From: JBCBAP01 sp038532435
GTDB lineage: Bacteria > Pseudomonadota > Alphaproteobacteria > Rhodobacterales > Rhodobacteraceae
Length of the DNA: 51,156 nucleotides
Assembly (NCBI GenBank): GCA_038532435.1
Contig: JBCBAP010000022.1
Span: 1 to 51,156, forward strand
Direction: 5' to 3'
The position numbers and the translations under genes are program-made. The notes beneath the pieces were generated by a model, which was not told the origin of the DNA, did not search any database, and saw only the letters and a list, made by a program, of their open reading frames with translations. Below, one piece after another: positions 16,044 through 24,339 of the stretch (positions are counted from its first letter, which is position 1; each line of letters begins with the position of its first letter).

Positions 16044-17708
16044 TCAGGCGGATCGCGCGTCGCGCCAGCGGTTGACGATCGGATATCTCCGGTCGAGCCA
16101 GAATGCCTTGGCCGTCAGGCGCGGCCCCGGCGCGGACTGGAACCGCTTGTACTCCGAAATGTAGATCAGATGCTCCACGCGGGAGACCGTGTCGCGGTCG
16201 TAGCCTTTGGCGACGATCTCCTCCACGCTTGCATCCTGCTCGATCAACATGTCGAGGATCGCATCCAGCACCTCGTAGGGCGGCAGGCTGTCCTCGTCTT
16301 TCTGGTCCTCGCGAAGCTCCGCCGAAGGGGGCTTGTCGATCACCCGCGTCGGGATCACGATCCCCTCCGGCCCCTTCATCCAGTCGCGATGCTGGGCGTT
16401 GCGCCAGCGGCAGGTCTCGAAGACACGGGTCTTGTAGAGATCCTTGAGCGGGTTGTAGCCACCGGACATATCGCCATAGATCGTCGCGTAGCCCACTGCG
16501 ACCTCGGATTTGTTGCCGGTGGTCAGCAGCATCTCCCCAAACTTGTTGGACATCGCCATCAGGATCAGGCCGCGCAGGCGGGACTGGATGTTTTCCTCGG
16601 TCACATCAGGCCCCCGCCCGACGAAAGCGGGCGCGAGAGCCTCGGTCACTGCGGCGCGGGGACCGGAGATTGGCACGGACTGATAAGGACAGCCAAGCGC
16701 CTTGGCCACGGCCTCCGCATCCTCCAGCGAGTGGGCGCTGGTATATTCCGACGGCAGCATGACGCAACGCACGTTCTCTGACCCGATCGCGTCCGCGGCG
16801 ATGGCGGCGACGAGCGCGCTGTCCACCCCGCCGGATAGGCCCAGCAGCACCTTGTTGAAACCGGACTTGCCCAGATAGTCCCGCAGGCCGTTTACCATGG
16901 CAGCATAATCCTGCTCCCACGCATCCGGCCACTCCGCCCGCGGTCCGTCCTGACAGACGAATTGACCGTTCAGACGCTCGAACGTGACATGCTCGAGTGC
17001 CTCTTCAAACACCGGCATGGACATGGCGAGGCCACCGCCCGGGTTGAGCACGAAGGAGCCGCCGTCAAAGACCTGATCATCCTGCCCGCCGATGGTGTTG
17101 AGGTAGATCAGCGGCAGGCCGCTCTCGATCACCCGTGCGACCATCAGCGACATGCGGACGTCCTGCTTATCCCGATGGTAGGGCGAGCCATTGGGCACCA
17201 CCAGGATCTCCGCCCCTGATTCTTCGAACGTTTCCGTGGGCCCGGGATGCCACGCATCCTCACAGATCGGCGTGCCGATTCGGATCCCATCGAGCACGAA
17301 CGGCCCCGCGGGCGGACCCGGATCATAGACGCGGACCTCGTCGAAAACGTCGTCGTTGGGCAGGATTTGCTTGCGCACGACGGTCTGAACCACGCCCCGG
17401 TGCAGGATGAAATACGCGTTGAACAGCGCCTCCCCTTCTCGCAGCGGCGCACCGATGCCGAGGGCCGGTCCCTCGGCGCACTCGGCCGCCAGACGCTCGA
17501 CCCACCGGTAAGCCTCTGCAACAAAAGCAGGTTTTCGGCCCAGATCGGACGTCTGGTAGCCGGTCAGGAACATCTCGGGCAACACGACGAGCTGCGAGCC
17601 TGCCGCCGCGGCGGCCTCATGAGCCTCCCGCGCCTTGGCCGCGTTGGCCGCGAAATCACCCACGGTCGGGTTTAATTGCGCGAGAGTTATCCGAAGCGTG
17701 TCCGACAT
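16044..17708 (-). CDS. nadE: NAD+ synthetase, glutamine-hydrolysing
   Basis: 554 aa two-domain enzyme that amidates nicotinic acid adenine dinucleotide to NAD+, using ammonia from glutamine. The N-terminal nitrilase-type glutaminase has E (VVLPEMFLTGYQ), K (VVRKQILPNDDVF) and nucleophile C (GTPICEDAWHPG). The C-terminal synthetase has the ATP-PPase loop LLGLSGGVDSALVAAIAAD and TTGNKSEVAVGYATIYGDMSGGYNPLKDLYKT. Start at 17708 matches the family (MSDTLRITLAQLNPTVGD); the 38 codons upstream do not. Divergent from the MORN gene. Confidence 0.96.
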   Translation of the reverse strand: MSDTLRITLAQLNPTVGDFAANAAKAREAHEAAAAAGSQLVVLPEMFLTGYQTSDLGRKPAFVAEAYRWVERLAAECAEGPALGIGAPLREGEALFNAYFILHRGVVQTVVRKQILPNDDVFDEVRVYDPGPPAGPFVLDGIRIGTPICEDAWHPGPTETFEESGAEILVVPNGSPYHRDKQDVRMSLMVARVIESGLPLIYLNTIGGQDDQVFDGGSFVLNPGGGLAMSMPVFEEALEHVTFERLNGQFVCQDGPRAEWPDAWEQDYAAMVNGLRDYLGKSGFNKVLLGLSGGVDSALVAAIAADAIGSENVRCVMLPSEYTSAHSLEDAEAVAKALGCPYQSVPISGPRAAVTEALAPAFVGRGPDVTEENIQSRLRGLILMAMSNKFGEMLLTTGNKSEVAVGYATIYGDMSGGYNPLKDLYKTRVFETCRWRNAQHRDWMKGPEGIVIPTRVIDKPPSAELREDQKDEDSLPPYEVLDAILDMLIEQDASVEEIVAKGYDRDTVSRVEHLIYISEYKRFQSAPGPRLTAKAFWLDRRYPIVNRWRDARSA

Positions 17709-17929
17709 GCGTGCACTTTCTCTGATCCGCTTTTGCCTCAATATGGCCGCATATCCCCGGCAGACCAGTGTCAGCAAGTGGATTGCAGTTGAGTAAGCTC
17801 CCTTGCAGGGGCAAGAGTGCAATCTATTGTAACGAGATGAGCCAGCTCATAAACTCCGCCGCGAGTTGGAGCTACTGAGCAGTATGATCAAAGGGGGGTC
17901 GGTACCGCGCCGCGGTCTGACAGTCATGC
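17709..17929. promoter_or_regulatory. nadE-MORN gene divergent region with nested inverted repeats
   Basis: This 221-nt region must hold promoters for both genes. It contains CTTGC-AGGG-GCAAG (17802-17815), ATGAG-CCAG-CTCAT (about 17836-17849) and, overlapping it, a nested stem with arms AGCTC/GAGCT outside AACTC/GAGTT (about 17844-17873). The last two share bases and cannot fold together. These could be operators or a structured leader ahead of the MORN gene, whose own Shine-Dalgarno is weak. Confidence 0.4.
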
Positions 17930-19372
17930 ATGGGAACAAAGACTTCTCTTCTCGCCGCGACGATTATCGCCACCGGGTTCGCGTTTGGTGCCTACGCGCA
18001 GGATGTCGCCACAGGTGAGCAGGCGATTTACGAAGACACCGGCGGTGTCTACGAGGGCGAATTCAAGGACGGTCTCCAGCACGGCCAGGGCACCTATCGC
18101 CTGCCGAACGGGTACGAGTATACCGGCAACTGGGTCGACGGTCGCATCGAAGGGCAGGGCACCGCGCGGTTCCCGAACGGATCCGTCTACACCGGCCAGT
18201 TCGTCAACGGAAAGCCGGAGGGCATCGGCTCGATCGTTTTCTCCGACGGCGGCACCTACGAGGGTGAGTGGAAAGACTCCGTCATCTGGGGCTCCGGCAA
18301 GGCGATCTACGCCAACGGCGTGATCTACGAGGGCCAGTTCCAGAACTCCGTCCACCACGGCACCGGCACGATGACCTCCCCGAACGGCTACCGCTACGAG
18401 GGCACCTGGGTCGACGGCGTCAAGGATGGTACCGGCAAGATCAACTATCCGGACGGCGCGGTCTATGAAGGCGACATTGTCCGCGGCATCCGCGAGGGCT
18501 CCGGCTCTTTGGTCCTGCCCGACGGCCTCTCCTACGAAGGCGAGTGGATGGACAACCAGATCACCGGCAACGGGATCCTGACCCAGCCCAGCGGCGATGT
18601 GTACGAGGGTGCGCTCGTCAACGGTCAGCGTGAGGGCCAGGGCGTCGCGACTTACGCGAACGGCGACATCTACGAAGGCGAGTTCCTCGCCGACCTGCGC
18701 CACGGCACCGGCACCTTCCAGGGCGTCGATGGTTACATCTACGAGGGTGCGTGGGCCGAGGACCGGATCACCGGCGACGGCACCGTCCGCTACCCGGACG
18801 GCGCGGTCTACGAAGGCGCGTTCATCAATGACCTCTCCGACGGGTTCGGCAAGATCACCTACCCGGACGGCTCCTCCTACGAGGGCCAGTGGGTCGCGGG
18901 CGTCATCGAGGGCGAAGGCATCGCAAAGTATGATGGCGGTTTGATCTATGAAGGCGAATTCAAGAACGCCCGCAACCACGGCTACGGCGTCATGACCTAC
19001 GCGGACGGCTACCAGTATGCCGGCGAGTGGATCGACGGCCTGCGCCACGGTGAGGGCGTCGCCACCTACGCGGATGGCACGATCTACAAAGGCGCGTTCA
19101 TCAACGGCCAGCGTGAGGGTGAAGGCACCATCACCATGTCCGATGGTTTCGAATATGTCGGCTCCTGGGCCGCAGGCGAAATCGACGGCGAGGGCACAGC
19201 GAAGTATCCGAACGGCGACACCTATAAAGGGTTCTTCGCCAAGGGTCAGCGCCAGGGTCAGGGCCTCATGATCTACGCCTCCGGCGAAGAATATAACGGC
19301 TGCTGGGTCGACGGTGAGCAGGCAACGGCAGAAGAAGCCGCCGCTGCTGGCATCGAGAACTGCGGCCAGTAA
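17930..19372 (+). CDS. Secreted MORN-repeat protein (18 full repeats)
   Basis: 480 aa. After a signal peptide (LLAATIIATGFAFGAYA, cut before QD) nearly the whole protein is a MORN array: from residue 38, 18 contiguous 23-residue units of the form G-x-x-Y-x-G-x-x-x-x-G-x-x-x-G-x-G-x-x-x-x-P/A-N/D, with no spacer, plus a 19th partial unit and a C-terminal cap holding two cysteines (GCWVDG, ENCGQ). MORN arrays form elongated beta solenoids/hairpin ribbons used as scaffolds; no enzymatic domain is attached here. Export to periplasm or beyond is inferred from the signal. It is followed by a terminator and two genes for related membrane proteins. Confidence 0.93.
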   Translation: MGTKTSLLAATIIATGFAFGAYAQDVATGEQAIYEDTGGVYEGEFKDGLQHGQGTYRLPNGYEYTGNWVDGRIEGQGTARFPNGSVYTGQFVNGKPEGIGSIVFSDGGTYEGEWKDSVIWGSGKAIYANGVIYEGQFQNSVHHGTGTMTSPNGYRYEGTWVDGVKDGTGKINYPDGAVYEGDIVRGIREGSGSLVLPDGLSYEGEWMDNQITGNGILTQPSGDVYEGALVNGQREGQGVATYANGDIYEGEFLADLRHGTGTFQGVDGYIYEGAWAEDRITGDGTVRYPDGAVYEGAFINDLSDGFGKITYPDGSSYEGQWVAGVIEGEGIAKYDGGLIYEGEFKNARNHGYGVMTYADGYQYAGEWIDGLRHGEGVATYADGTIYKGAFINGQREGEGTITMSDGFEYVGSWAAGEIDGEGTAKYPNGDTYKGFFAKGQRQGQGLMIYASGEEYNGCWVDGEQATAEEAAAAGIENCGQ

Positions 19373-19381
19373 CAAAAATAC

Positions 19382-19411
19382 AACGTCGGACCGGTTGACC
19401 GGTCCGGCGTT
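19382..19411 (+). terminator. Strong intrinsic-type terminator after the MORN gene
   Basis: A 13-bp stem closes on the tetraloop TTGA: AACGTCGGACCGG (19382-19394) pairs with CCGGTCCGGCGTT (19399-19411), with a single T-G wobble. It starts 10 nt after the stop codon, and TTTCTTT follows at 19417-19423. This is one of the few hairpins in the window with a U-rich trailer. Confidence 0.78.
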
Positions 19412-19534
19412 ACACGTTTCTTTAGGTACAGGTGTAGGGAATCATTCAGTATCATCGGGACGTCGTTGGGTTTTGACAGCCTGTTCGCACGTTTCGAGGC
19501 GGCCGCGACGCGGCTACGGGGCAGGGAACGACCC

Positions 19535-20062
19535 ATGGCGAGCTTTGACAGCGAACAGGTCAGCCCAGCGGCATCACTGGAGCGCAAGCTCTCTGCCGCA
19601 CGTGCCCGCCGCCAGCGGATCCTGAACCCGGAAACCTCCGACCCCACGCAAGAGCCGACCGCAGCAGCGGAAAGCGAAACGCCGGTTACACGGACCGGCG
19701 CTACGCCCACCAGACCTGCACCGTTCAGTTCCGCTCCGACCGAAACGCTGGAGCCCATGACGCAGATCATGCGGCGGCGGCGGCGGGGCCGCATCAAACG
19801 TGCGCTGCCCGCCTTCATCCTCGGTGCTGCGGGCGCGATGATCATCGGCACCAGCCTCGCGGCCTTCCATGCGTCGAACCGGGCGAACCCTTCGGCGCCC
19901 TGGCAGGCAGGCGCGCTAGGTCCGCAACCGTTGAGACCCCCGGCGCTGCCGTCGGATCTGCCGTCCACCTACATCCGGTATGATTCTCAACCTGAGGTGA
20001 ACCTCAGGATCGAGCTACCCGTCTCTGGCGAGACGGAGAGTGAAATCGGGCAGGTTCCGTAA
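19535..20062 (+). CDS. Uncharacterised single-pass membrane protein, shorter paralogue
   Basis: 175 aa, not recognised as a named family. Order of parts: short N-terminus, a basic amphipathic helix SLERKLSAARARRQRIL (about residues 14-30), a Pro/Thr/Glu-rich disordered linker, the motif ETLEPMTQIM, a basic cluster RRRRRGRIKR, one membrane helix ALPAFILGAAGAMIIGTSLAAF (about 90-111), and a Pro-rich tail with LPSTYIRYDSQPEV. The positive-inside rule puts the N-terminal helix in the cytoplasm and the tail in the periplasm. The same plan is found in the next gene. Start: ATG 19535 preceded by AGGGAA; a TTG 23 codons earlier is possible. Confidence 0.75.
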   Translation: MASFDSEQVSPAASLERKLSAARARRQRILNPETSDPTQEPTAAAESETPVTRTGATPTRPAPFSSAPTETLEPMTQIMRRRRRGRIKRALPAFILGAAGAMIIGTSLAAFHASNRANPSAPWQAGALGPQPLRPPALPSDLPSTYIRYDSQPEVNLRIELPVSGETESEIGQVP

Positions 20063-20147
20063 ACGTCAGATTGTTGGTCAGAGCAGCGAATTCAGCCTGT
20101 TTTACAGCGGATTAACGTCAAACTGCCCCTCAGTGGCCTTGACCCGC

Positions 20148-20165
20148 GTTCCTCGTTCGAGGAAC
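20148..20165. promoter_or_regulatory. 18-bp palindrome GTTCCTCG-TT-CGAGGAAC between the two paralogues
   Basis: A perfect 8-bp inverted repeat with a 2-nt centre lies 86 nt after the shorter paralogue and 114 nt before the longer one. It could be a transcription-factor operator for the second gene or a short RNA hairpin (stem GUUCCUC/GAGGAAC, loop GUUC). There is no T-tract after it, so it is less likely to be a terminator. Confidence 0.5.
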
Positions 20166-20278
20166 CGCCCGTCGATTCCGGGTCCAAACCGGTCCGATCA
20201 CGGTCATCTGATTGAAATTTTGTCGGACTAAAGGCAAGCTGGTGTCATAAGTTTGTTAGGTGTTTAAGGAAATCGTCA

Positions 20279-21247
20279 ATGCCGGAACCGCGCGACAGCA
20301 TTCAGACGTCTGAGGACGGGTCGACCGAACCGATGGTCAATCCGGCACCGACGCCGCGCGCGATGTCCCTTGAAGCACAGTTGAAAGCAGCGCGTGAGCG
20401 TCGGGAACAGGTGCTTGCCGCCCGCTCCATCGAAATCCCCGAACCTCCCGAGGATCTTCAGGATCTGTCACTTTCCTTCTCCGCCGCGCCGGAGGAGGCT
20501 GATGCAGCACCTGATGTGATGGTGATCGCGACCGAGGATTTCGAGCCGCGGCTCAAAGAGGATCACGAGGGCTTGCGCCGGGGTCTGCCGATGGTCGGTC
20601 TTGCAAGCGGGGCGATGTCCATGCTTCTCGCCGCCGCGATCTGCACCCTGTGGCTGATGACGCTCGCCAACGACGCGCCGGGCAACGGGGCCAACCTTGC
20701 GGTGCCCGCGGAGGCAGCGGAGACGTTCAGCGCCGCACGCCCGGTCGCGGACCGGATCTCCATCGATGAGCCGGACATTGATCTGAGCGGCCCCGCGTTT
20801 GCGTTCCCGTCCCAGGGCCCGGTGCCGAGCCTCTATCGCGGCGACGGCACGCCCGAACTTGGCGCTGAAAGCCAGCCCCGCCGGATGCTGTTTGCGGAGC
20901 CCTCGCTCCTCCACATGCCGGACGACGAGCTCTTCGACATCATGGTGTTCATCCCGGAAACCGAGCTCGCTTCCGTAGTGATCGAGGACACACCAATCGC
21001 CTTGGCGCAGAGCAGGGCGCGCAGCCTTAACCGGGCCGAGCCCGTCGTGATGGCCATGGCCGGAACGGTGGCGGACGGCTTGGTGGATTCCCGCTGGCAC
21101 ACCCGCCCGGTGACAGGCGAGGTTGCGGATGGCTCCTCCCGCGCAGTCTGGACGTCTGAGGCGTCTGCTGATGACTTGCAGCCCCTCAACCCGGCCCCCT
21201 CCGCATCAACCCGGCTCGCACCGCTAACGCTCTCGGTCTTCAACTGA
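20279..21247 (+). CDS. Uncharacterised single-pass membrane protein, longer paralogue
   Basis: 322 aa, not recognised as a named family. Same plan as the preceding protein: amphipathic basic helix SLEAQLKAARERREQVL (about residues 30-46), acidic Pro/Glu-rich linker, motif EDFEPRLKED, a basic turn GLRRGLP, one membrane helix (VGLASGAMSMLLAAAICTLWLMTLA, about 107-131), then an extended periplasmic part with PSLYRGDGTPEL matching PSTYIRYDSQPEV in the paralogue. It has about 120 additional C-terminal residues ending TRLAPLTLSVFN. AAGGA lies 8 nt before the ATG. Lack of enzyme motifs suggests a structural or regulatory part; any link with the MORN protein rests on adjacency. Confidence 0.78.
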   Translation: MPEPRDSIQTSEDGSTEPMVNPAPTPRAMSLEAQLKAARERREQVLAARSIEIPEPPEDLQDLSLSFSAAPEEADAAPDVMVIATEDFEPRLKEDHEGLRRGLPMVGLASGAMSMLLAAAICTLWLMTLANDAPGNGANLAVPAEAAETFSAARPVADRISIDEPDIDLSGPAFAFPSQGPVPSLYRGDGTPELGAESQPRRMLFAEPSLLHMPDDELFDIMVFIPETELASVVIEDTPIALAQSRARSLNRAEPVVMAMAGTVADGLVDSRWHTRPVTGEVADGSSRAVWTSEASADDLQPLNPAPSASTRLAPLTLSVFN

Positions 21248-21256
21248 CCACTGGCA

Positions 21257-21275
21257 GGGTGTGCGCGTAACACCC
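21257..21275 (+). terminator. Possible terminator after the longer paralogue
   Basis: GGGTGT-GCGCGTA-ACACCC forms a 6-bp stem 10 nt after the stop codon. A TTTT occurs about 13 nt further on (21288-21291), so it is a moderate candidate. Confidence 0.45.
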
Positions 21276-21336
21276 GACCAATGCTGATTTTCAACGGTTC
21301 AACGCGGTTGATTTGGTTTCAGCCCAATTCAGGCCG

Positions 21337-21642
21337 CTGACGCTCCGGACCCTCGACAGAGTGGCAGAGGCCATCAGGCAGCTTCTCAAATACAATCTGT
21401 GCCATCAGCCGTTTGACGTGACGACCTGTCCTCCACCACCGAAGTCGCCTCTCCTCGACCAACGGGCCGTCATGAGGGTTCGGCCGGACCATTCAGGCCG
21501 CGCGAGGAACGCTTTCGGTCTTGAGCAGACGGGCAACACCTGACCCGCTCCGCGCGTCGCGCCGTCCGGGTCGCGCGACGATCCTACCGAGCTCCACCCG
21601 CATTAACCCGGCTCGCGGCCGGCACACTTCGGGTCGTCAACT
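21337..21642 (+). pseudogene. Decayed partial copies of the longer paralogue's 3' end
   Basis: Three stretches in this otherwise gene-free region resemble the last ~80 nt of the preceding gene and its flank. At 21337 CCGCTGACGCTC recalls CCGCTAACGCTC (gene position 21221). At 21508-21545 about 33 of 38 aligned bases match 21226-21279 if a 13-nt deletion is allowed. At 21598-21642 about 33 of 45 match 21201-21245, starting with an 18/19 block, and in frame give ALTRLAAGTLRVVN against ASTRLAPLTLSVFN. I read these as remnants of tandem duplication; no intact frame survives. Confidence 0.45.
21555..21580 (-). terminator. Hairpin downstream of the photolyase gene
   Basis: CGTCGCGC (21555-21562) and GCGCGACG (21573-21580) form a perfect 8-bp stem with a 10-nt loop, 72 nt beyond the photolyase stop on the minus strand. 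There is no U-tract. It is the best terminator candidate for that gene run. Confidence 0.4.
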
Positions 21643-21651
21643 CATCGACTG

Positions 21652-23178
21652 TCAGACCCGCGCTCCCGCATCCAACCGCTCGAGCAACACAGCCGCGTCC
21701 CGCTGGCGCGCGTCCTTTGCGTCGTCCTTCATCCGATCCCAAGTCCGGTACATCTGCGCCATGCGGGGATTTCCCCCGAACCGTTCCCGGTGTCGCAGCA
21801 GGAAGTCCCAGTAGAGCAGGTTGAACGGGCAGGCATCCGGGCCGACCTTGTCCTTTACCTTGTAGCGACAGCCACCGCAGTGATCGGACATCCTGTCGAT
21901 GTAGGCGCCGGAGGCGGCGTAGGGCTTCGACCCCACCATGCCCCCGTCCGCGTGGAGCACCATGCCGATCACGTTCGGCGCTTCCACCCACTCGAAAGCA
22001 TCCGCGTAGACCGCGAGATACCATTCGTGCACTTCTTTCGGTGCGATCCCTGCGAGAAGTGCGAAGTTTCCGGTCACCATCAGCCGCTGGATATGGTGGG
22101 CGTAGGCCTCCTCGATCGTCTGCGAAACCGCCGCCCGGATGCAGGCCATGTCGGTCTGAGCATCCCAGAAGAAGGCGGGCAGCTTCCGCCCCGCCTCCAG
22201 CCCGTTTCGCGCGGTGTAGCCCGGACCGTCGAGGAAATAGATCCCCCGGATGAACTCCCGCCAGCCGAGGATCTGCCGGATGTACCCCTCCACGGCGTTG
22301 AGCGGGGCATCCCCGCTCCGGTAGGCCGCCTCCGCCTGCTGACACAACTCCAGCGGGTCGAGCAGCCCGATGTTGAGGTACATGGACAGGACGGAGTGAT
22401 AGAGGAATTTCTCCCCCTCCAGCATCGCGTCCTGATAGTCGCCGAACTGCGGCAGCGCCTCGGCCATGAACTTGGCCGCCGCCGCCTGTGCATCCTGCCG
22501 CCGCACGGCGTACCAGAAGGGACGCAGGTCGCCGAACGTGTCGGGATACTCCCGCTCCACAAGCTCGAGCACGTCCGCCGTGATGTCGTCCACTTGATGG
22601 TGCCGCGGCTCGGGCATGAAAAGGTCAACCTTCGCCGGTTTGCGGTTGTCGTGGTCATAGTTCCACTTGCCGCCCTCGGGCTGATCGCCGTCCATCAGAA
22701 GGCCGGTCTTGCGCCGCATCTCCCGATAGAAATACTCCATGCGCAGCGCCTTGCGCCCCTCCGCCCAGGCGGCAAACTCCGCCTCGGAGGCGAGAAACCG
22801 ATCATCGGCAAGCTGTTCGACGGGGATCGGCGCGGTGCTGAGCTTCTCCCGCAGCCGATGCTCCCCCGACGCGGTCGCGATCACCGCCTCCGCCCCGTGC
22901 TCCTCCGCCCGGCGCAGAAGTTCACCCACGATCGACTGGCTGTTGTCTGGATCGTCGAGCCTGGAGTAGGCGACCGTCCAGCCCGCGCCCCGCAATTCCT
23001 CGGCGAAATGGCGCATGGCCGCGAGGATGAGAGCGATCTTCTTTGCATGGTGGGGCACGTAGGTCCCCTCCTCACGCACCTCCGCCATCACCACGACATC
23101 GCGTGCGGGATCTGCGGCCTTCAGTGCGGCCACGTCCGGCGTGAGCTGATCGCCGAGCACAAGGATCAGCTTCACCAT
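21652..23178 (-). CDS. FeS-containing (6-4) photolyase / bacterial cryptochrome (FeS-BCP, CryB/PhrB type)
   Basis: 508 aa. It belongs to the prokaryotic photolyase-cryptochrome class with FAD and a [4Fe-4S] cluster. The four cluster cysteines are present: C346 (TDMACIRAA), C434 and C437 (SDHCGGCRYK) and C450 (PDACPFN), with exactly the spacing of Agrobacterium PhrB. VLGDQL at the N-terminus and EGYIRQILGWREFIRGIY are class motifs; YAHHIQRLMVTGNFALLAG has the paired histidines near the lesion site. The family repairs (6-4) photoproducts and in Rhodobacter CryB affects photosynthesis-gene expression. Its start overlaps the SDR gene by 7 nt. Confidence 0.93.
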   Translation of the reverse strand: MVKLILVLGDQLTPDVAALKAADPARDVVVMAEVREEGTYVPHHAKKIALILAAMRHFAEELRGAGWTVAYSRLDDPDNSQSIVGELLRRAEEHGAEAVIATASGEHRLREKLSTAPIPVEQLADDRFLASEAEFAAWAEGRKALRMEYFYREMRRKTGLLMDGDQPEGGKWNYDHDNRKPAKVDLFMPEPRHHQVDDITADVLELVEREYPDTFGDLRPFWYAVRRQDAQAAAAKFMAEALPQFGDYQDAMLEGEKFLYHSVLSMYLNIGLLDPLELCQQAEAAYRSGDAPLNAVEGYIRQILGWREFIRGIYFLDGPGYTARNGLEAGRKLPAFFWDAQTDMACIRAAVSQTIEEAYAHHIQRLMVTGNFALLAGIAPKEVHEWYLAVYADAFEWVEAPNVIGMVLHADGGMVGSKPYAASGAYIDRMSDHCGGCRYKVKDKVGPDACPFNLLYWDFLLRHRERFGGNPRMAQMYRTWDRMKDDAKDARQRDAAVLLERLDAGARV

Positions 23179-23858
23179 GGCACGGGCTCCCCTTTCCAGT
23201 CGAAGAAGCCGCCGGACTGTTCCGGCGTCAGCCCTCCGAGCACGCGGATAAGGTTCTCTGCCGCTTCCGCCGGGCTGACCGAAGGATGCCGCCCAAGGTA
23301 CTTGCGCGTCAGGTCAGAGGTCACCGTCCCCGGATGCAGGGCCACGACGACCGCCTCCTTCCGCTTTCGCCCGATCTCGATTGCCGCGGTGTGGAGGAGC
23401 TGGTTCTGCGCCGCCTTCGCCGCGCGGTAGCTGTACCAGCCGCCGAGCCCGTTGTCCCCGATGGACCCAACCCGGGCGGACAGGGAGGCAAAGATCGCCC
23501 GCCCCTCCGCCAGCATCGGCGACAGGTGCTTGAGCGCGAGCGCGGGGCCGAGTGCGTTGAGCTTCACCTGCTCCAGAAACGCCTCCGGCTCCAGCGCGCC
23601 CAACGCTTTCTCCGGCGCCGCACCCTCGATCTCGAGCGCACCGGTGGCGTTGAAGATGAGGTGATAGGGCCCGGTCAGCCGTCCGGCCCACGCCGCAACG
23701 CTCGCCTCCCGGGTGATGTCAAACCCGTTGTCCCGGCGGGAGAGCGCCTCCACCGCCATGAACCGTCCCAGCGCATCCGTGAGTGCGGCCCCGATCGCCC
23801 CGGTGCCCCCCAGAACCAGCGCCTTCTTTCCCCGGAATTCCGTCTTCAGATCAGTCAT
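23172..23858 (-). CDS. Short-chain dehydrogenase/reductase, C-factor-like
   Basis: 228 aa classical-size SDR. NAD(P)-binding GGTGAIGAALTDALG at the N-terminus, active-site S in FASLSARVGSI and the Y-x-x-x-K in YSYRAAKAAQNQ. FNATGALE takes the place of NNAG and VALHPGTVTSDLTRKYL is typical of the CsgA/C-factor subgroup. Substrate unknown. The 7-nt overlap with the photolyase gene indicates coupling. Confidence 0.88.
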   Translation of the reverse strand: MTDLKTEFRGKKALVLGGTGAIGAALTDALGRFMAVEALSRRDNGFDITREASVAAWAGRLTGPYHLIFNATGALEIEGAAPEKALGALEPEAFLEQVKLNALGPALALKHLSPMLAEGRAIFASLSARVGSIGDNGLGGWYSYRAAKAAQNQLLHTAAIEIGRKRKEAVVVALHPGTVTSDLTRKYLGRHPSVSPAEAAENLIRVLGGLTPEQSGGFFDWKGEPVPW

Positions 23859-23892
23859 GGGGCGGGAGCTAATGCACCCCCGCCCCCTGTCG

Positions 23893-23909
23893 AGCCGGAA
23901 GCCCCGGCT
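23893..23909 (-). other. Hairpin between the SRPBCC and SDR genes
   Basis: AGCCGG-AAGCC-CCGGCT, a 6-bp stem, follows the SRPBCC stop codon by 4 nt in the minus-strand transcript. It could lower read-through from the arsR-SRPBCC pair into the SDR-photolyase pair. There is no U-tract. Confidence 0.4.
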
Positions 23910-23913
23910 GCGG

Positions 23914-24339
23914 CTATTTCACCGCATCCCGCAGCCGGCCCACATGGCCGTCCCACCCCGCATCGATGGCGTGGAGGGTTCGGGGGCCGTGATCGCCGAT
24001 GGCCAGCACCCCGGAATGGGTCAGCGTCACGAAGGTTCCGCCCTCGAGCGGCTCCAGATCCCACGCCACCGTCGTTTCCCCTCCGCCAAGTGGCCCGGCC
24101 TCGAAGGTGGTCACGAGGCGCTTGGGCGGCTCCCATTCCAGCACCGTGCCCCAGACGATCTTCTCTCCGTCCGTGTTGTTGAGCTGGTAGTCCGCGCCCG
24201 CGCCCAGATCGGCCGCCGCGGCGTGGTACCATTTCGCCAGATGTTCCGCGCGGGTGAGGTAGTCCCACACCTTTTCCGGAGTGGCGGCGAGGTAGATCGT
24301 CTTGATCAGTTGAGCGTCCTTGGTCTGCGTGTCACGCAT
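23914..24339 (-). CDS. SRPBCC/AHSA1-type domain protein
   Basis: 141 aa. START/Bet v1-like fold of the AHSA1 subfamily: IYLAATPEKVWDYLTRAEHLAKWY at the N-terminus and TFVTLTHSGVLAIGD then the C-terminal helix GWDGHVGRLRDAV. These domains bind hydrophobic ligands. The pairing with an overlapping ArsR gene is a common arrangement (ArsR-SRPBCC) in which both respond to the same unknown signal. Several in-frame ATGs exist; 24339 was chosen since AAAAGG lies 9 nt upstream. It overlaps arsR by 8 nt. Confidence 0.88.
   Translation of the reverse strand: MRDTQTKDAQLIKTIYLAATPEKVWDYLTRAEHLAKWYHAAAADLGAGADYQLNNTDGEKIVWGTVLEWEPPKRLVTTFEAGPLGGGETTVAWDLEPLEGGTFVTLTHSGVLAIGDHGPRTLHAIDAGWDGHVGRLRDAVK

Noticed and set aside
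17924..19375. 483-codon open frame antisense to the MORN gene
   Set aside because: It mirrors the MORN array exactly and its protein shows a 23-residue pseudo-repeat; repeat structure plus high GC keeps the frame open. It has no independent start signal or homology.
20140..20170. tRNA T-arm-like GTTCGAGG sequence
   Set aside because: No acceptor stem, anticodon arm or D arm could be found around it; the palindrome explains it better.
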